Source of the DNA: JAAXZI01 sp045863575
GTDB taxonomy: Bacteria > Planctomycetota > Phycisphaerae > UBA1845 > PWPN01
Length of the DNA stretch: 7,203 bases
Assembly (NCBI GenBank): GCA_045863575.1
Contig: BTUC01000372.1
Location: 1 to 7,203 of the forward strand
Reading direction: 5' to 3'
Shown here: positions 5,339 to 7,203 of the stretch, one piece after another
Layout of the letters: the number at the start of each line of letters is the position of its first letter
Numbering within the stretch: position 1 is the first letter of the stretch
Made by a program: the position numbers and the translations under genes
Notes under the pieces: model-generated
Told to the model about the DNA's origin: nothing
Database searches by the model: none
What the model saw: only the letters and a program-made list of their open reading frames with translations

Positions 5339-6607
5339 GTGACTCGGTCAGCGGCACCCCGCCTCGTGCGCGGCATGCTGCTGCTGTTGTGCATACCGGC
5401 AGGATGCGAGCAGAGGGCTGAATCGCTCTCCTCCACCACGCCGCCGGTCAATCTCTCAGCCACGACCACCGCCCCCGTAGTGGACCGACGCATCCGCGTC
5501 CAATTGCTCCGTGAAACAAGCCAATGCGCGATCCTTATCCAGGAGCCGTTCGACGTTCGCGATGCCGGGGGCAGTTGCCTGGCCAGTCTGGATCATCCTG
5601 TGCCACTCACGTGCACATTTGACACCTCCGGGATTCAGCTCGGGTCATCGGAACAGACTTTTCCCATGGACAGCCTGGAACTGGTTCCGAGCGGCACCGG
5701 ACTGGTGGAAGTCCAGCTTCCCGACGGCCCGCGGCGGTATCGCGGATCGCTGCGGCTGGTGCGGCGCGGCGACAACGCCGGGGCCGTGATCAATGCCGTG
5801 GACATCGAGGATTACCTGATTGGCGTGGTGGCGGCCGAGGTGCCGTCCAGCTTCGCTCCGGCCGCCCTGGCTGCGCAGGCGATCGCGGCACGGACGTACG
5901 CCTGGTACCAGAAACTGACGGTGGGGCGTGCCCGGGACTGGGATGTGACGGACAGCGAAAGCTACCAGGTCTACATCGGTGTGCAGAGCGACGCGCGGGC
6001 CGCTCCGGCCGCACGAGCGGTCCGGGAGACCCGCGGCCTCGTGTGCACCTGGGATTCGCCTGAGGGGCCACGGGTCTTCCCGACCTACTACAGCTCGACC
6101 TGCGGCGGCTGCACGCGGGTGGCCCGCGTACGGAGCAATGAGCCTGCGTTTTCACCACTGTGCGGCGGGGTGTTGTGCGATTACTGCCGTCACTCGCCAG
6201 TTTACCGCTGGGAGCCGTTGCGTCTGGATAAGAGCGTGGTGACCGCGAAGCTCCGACGGCAATACCCGCTGTTCTCGAGCATTGGCCAGATCGAGGTGAT
6301 CGAGGTCGTGGAATCCGTTCAGGGAAGGCCCGTTCGGTTGAAGCTCCTCGACGGCCGGGGACGATCGATCGATCTTGATGCGGAAGACTTCCGCCTGTCG
6401 TTGGATTCGAGTGGGCGGTTGCTTAAGAGCACCTACTGTGTGCCGGTCAGCCAGGGGGCCACCTTCGTATTCACAGAGGGGCGCGGTTTCGGCCACGGTG
6501 TGGGCATGTGTCAGTACGGGGCTGATGGCATGGCTCGGGCGGGCAAGACGCCCGGGGAGATCCTCAGGCACTACTACCCTTCGACCGAACTCATTCGGGC
6601 CTATTGA
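5339..6607 (+). CDS. SpoIID/LytB domain-containing probable lipoprotein
   Basis: SpoIID is a lytic transglycosylase that cleaves peptide-stripped peptidoglycan glycan strands. With a GTG start at 5339 the product has 422 residues. Its signal peptide has a basic n-region, MLLLLCIPAG and a candidate lipidated Cys23, although the lipobox has Pro at -3. The SpoIID domain shows DIEDYLIGVVAAEVP (155-169, Glu167 matching the catalytic Glu), QAIAARTYAW (180-189), DVTDSESYQVY (202-212), TYYSSTCGG (249-257) and GRGFGHGVGMCQYGA (381-395). Cys255, 258, 275, 280 and 283 cluster where SpoIID proteins bind zinc. Alternative starts are GTG 5309, GTG 5366 and ATG 5375; none has a clear Shine-Dalgarno, and 5339 is chosen for signal-peptide shape. 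The gap to the upstream gene is 68 bases (38 if 5309). SpoIID-like proteins occur in many non-sporulating bacteria; a role in envelope remodelling is inferred. Confidence 0.9.
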   Translation: MTRSAAPRLVRGMLLLLCIPAGCEQRAESLSSTTPPVNLSATTTAPVVDRRIRVQLLRETSQCAILIQEPFDVRDAGGSCLASLDHPVPLTCTFDTSGIQLGSSEQTFPMDSLELVPSGTGLVEVQLPDGPRRYRGSLRLVRRGDNAGAVINAVDIEDYLIGVVAAEVPSSFAPAALAAQAIAARTYAWYQKLTVGRARDWDVTDSESYQVYIGVQSDARAAPAARAVRETRGLVCTWDSPEGPRVFPTYYSSTCGGCTRVARVRSNEPAFSPLCGGVLCDYCRHSPVYRWEPLRLDKSVVTAKLRRQYPLFSSIGQIEVIEVVESVQGRPVRLKLLDGRGRSIDLDAEDFRLSLDSSGRLLKSTYCVPVSQGATFVFTEGRGFGHGVGMCQYGADGMARAGKTPGEILRHYYPSTELIRAY

Positions 6608-6647
6608 TGCCGCCGTTTGGCAGACGGGCTCCCGATTCCGTAGCGGT

Positions 6648-6700
6648 CGGCCTGGAGTGCCGGCCGTTCAGCGGTCAGAAACCCCTGGCACTCCAGGCCG
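6648..6700. repeat. Perfect 14-bp stem-loop downstream of the SpoIID-domain gene
   Basis: CGGCCTGGAGTGCC (6648-6661) and GGCACTCCAGGCCG (6687-6700) are exact reverse complements around a 25-base loop. It begins 41 bases after the stop codon and ends 75 bases before the next start. It lacks a following T-run, so it may be an mRNA-stabilising or attenuating structure or a factor-assisted terminator. Confidence 0.85.
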
Positions 6701-6737
6701 GCGGCAACGAACTGGCGAACTGGAAAGGGTATTCGAC

Positions 6738-6743
6738 TACAAT
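6738..6743 (+). promoter_or_regulatory. Candidate -10 box TACAAT for the YbhN-like gene
   Basis: The hexamer matches five of six consensus bases and lies 32 bases before the ATG at 6776, but no good -35 element is found at the usual spacing. Together with the stem-loop it suggests this gene may have its own promoter. Confidence 0.35.
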
Positions 6744-6775
6744 TCCCGAGGCGGCGGAGTGCTCGAGAGCCTGGC

Positions 6776-7153
6776 ATGAAAGACACGTCCCATTCCCGAT
6801 GGCCCGCGGTGATTCGGCTCCTGGTTTGCGGCGCGGCCGTTCTCTGGCTGTGGAAGAACAATGATCCCGCCCAGCTCCGGAGCGTTCTGGCGGAGGCGGA
6901 CTGGCGGCTGGCACTGCTCGGACTGGCGGCCTTCGGGCCCGCGCCGGTGTTGATCGCGCTACGGCTCAAGTGGCTCCTGGCCGTCCATCGCATCCACTTG
7001 ACGTTGTTGGACGCGGTCAAGGTCACGTTCGCCGGCAACTTCCTGATTCAGGCGCTGCCTGTGGGAACCTACGGTGGGGACGCGGTGAAGGCCTACTACG
7101 TCGCCCGGGACACGCCTTACAAGCACGAGGCCGTGACGGTCGTTTTTTTTTAA
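6776..7153 (+). CDS. YbhN/UPF0104 family (LPG synthase TM region) membrane protein, N-terminal part
   Basis: This is the first 125 residues of a multi-pass inner-membrane protein of the flippase-like family related to the transmembrane half of lysylphosphatidylglycerol synthase (usually about 300 or more residues). Visible segments are a first membrane helix (about 11-27), a second (about 45-62) ending in the conserved RLKWLLA (63-69), and the signature GNFLIQALPVGTYGGDAVKAYY (87-108, with LP then GGD). The frame ends at a TAA (7151-7153) directly after a run of nine T's. The family would continue with a DRxxGL motif, and the codons after the stop give RV-G-V-G-LM in the same frame. The stop is therefore probably a sequence error or recent mutation, and the gene should run beyond 7203. 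The transported or modified lipid is unknown. Confidence 0.8.
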   Translation: MKDTSHSRWPAVIRLLVCGAAVLWLWKNNDPAQLRSVLAEADWRLALLGLAAFGPAPVLIALRLKWLLAVHRIHLTLLDAVKVTFAGNFLIQALPVGTYGGDAVKAYYVARDTPYKHEAVTVVFF

Positions 7154-7203
7154 CGCGTCAAAGGGGGGGTTGGTCGGGGGCTGATGTACGGCATCATGGG
7201 GCG
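7143..7203. other. Homopolymer-rich, probably unreliable window end
   Basis: T9 (7143-7151), G7 (7163-7169) and G5 (7176-7180) occur within 40 bases, unlike anything else in the window. Collapsing the G runs by four and two bases keeps the frame and gives a family-like GLVGLMYGIMG. This suggests miscalled homopolymers, as at a poorly covered read or contig end. Confidence 0.6.

Larger units (their letters stand above)
6608..6775. other. Spacer between SpoIID-domain and YbhN-like genes
   Basis: This 168-bp gap holds one strong stem-loop (6648-6700) and a possible -10 box (6738-6743). No other structure is evident. Confidence 0.55.

Noticed and set aside
1..7203. tRNA, rRNA or riboswitch genes
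   Set aside because: I saw no cloverleaf, rRNA segment or recognisable riboswitch core on either strand, though covariance-model search was not possible here.

Overview
This is a GC-rich bacterial chromosomal window with seven protein-coding genes, two of which touch the window edges. There are no RNA genes, phage genes, transposases or CRISPR arrays that I can support. kdsA implies a Gram-negative envelope with Kdo-containing lipopolysaccharide. The combination of high GC, a TPR/double alpha-CTD protein, a SpoIID-domain lipoprotein, a GTEN-type lipid kinase and gene-poor spacers full of short palindromes fits best with Planctomycetota (possibly Phycisphaerae-like). That placement is an inference from gene style; no phylogenetic marker is present.

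Layout. (1) 22-633 (+): trmB, tRNA m7G46 methyltransferase. (2) 845-1453 (+): a small membrane histidine-box hydroxylase of the sterol desaturase/fatty acid hydroxylase superfamily. (3) 1749-2597 (-): kdsA, Kdo-8-phosphate synthase, metal-dependent class. (4) 2994-3899 (-): a diacylglycerol-kinase-fold lipid kinase. (5) 4311-5270 (+): a three-TPR protein carrying two tandem copies of the RNA polymerase alpha C-terminal domain. (6) 5339-6607 (+): a SpoIID/LytB-domain probable lipoprotein acting on peptidoglycan. (7) 6776-7153 (+): the N-terminal part of a YbhN/UPF0104-type (LPG synthase TM region) membrane protein, whose end lies in homopolymer-rich, probably unreliable sequence.

Transcription units. 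Genes 2 and 3 converge on a 295-bp spacer with two near-identical palindromes. Genes 4 and 3 run in the same direction, separated by a 396-bp spacer rich in hairpins and degenerate repeats. Genes 4 and 5 diverge from a 411-bp spacer that holds a long imperfect inverted repeat. Genes 5 and 6 are close enough to be co-transcribed, and gene 7 follows after a strong 14-bp stem-loop. Genes 2, 3, 4, 6 and 7 all concern membrane or envelope chemistry, but nothing shows they act in one pathway.

Most notable is gene 5: its first alpha-CTD keeps nearly all residues used by genuine RNA polymerase alpha to grip DNA, yet it is attached to TPRs instead of the alpha N-terminal assembly domain. It looks like a stand-alone transcription adaptor. 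The second theme is the density of short repeats in the spacers: a dispersed AGTA-loop palindrome in three copies, and about 26-bp tandem repeats that supply the stop codons of two unrelated genes.
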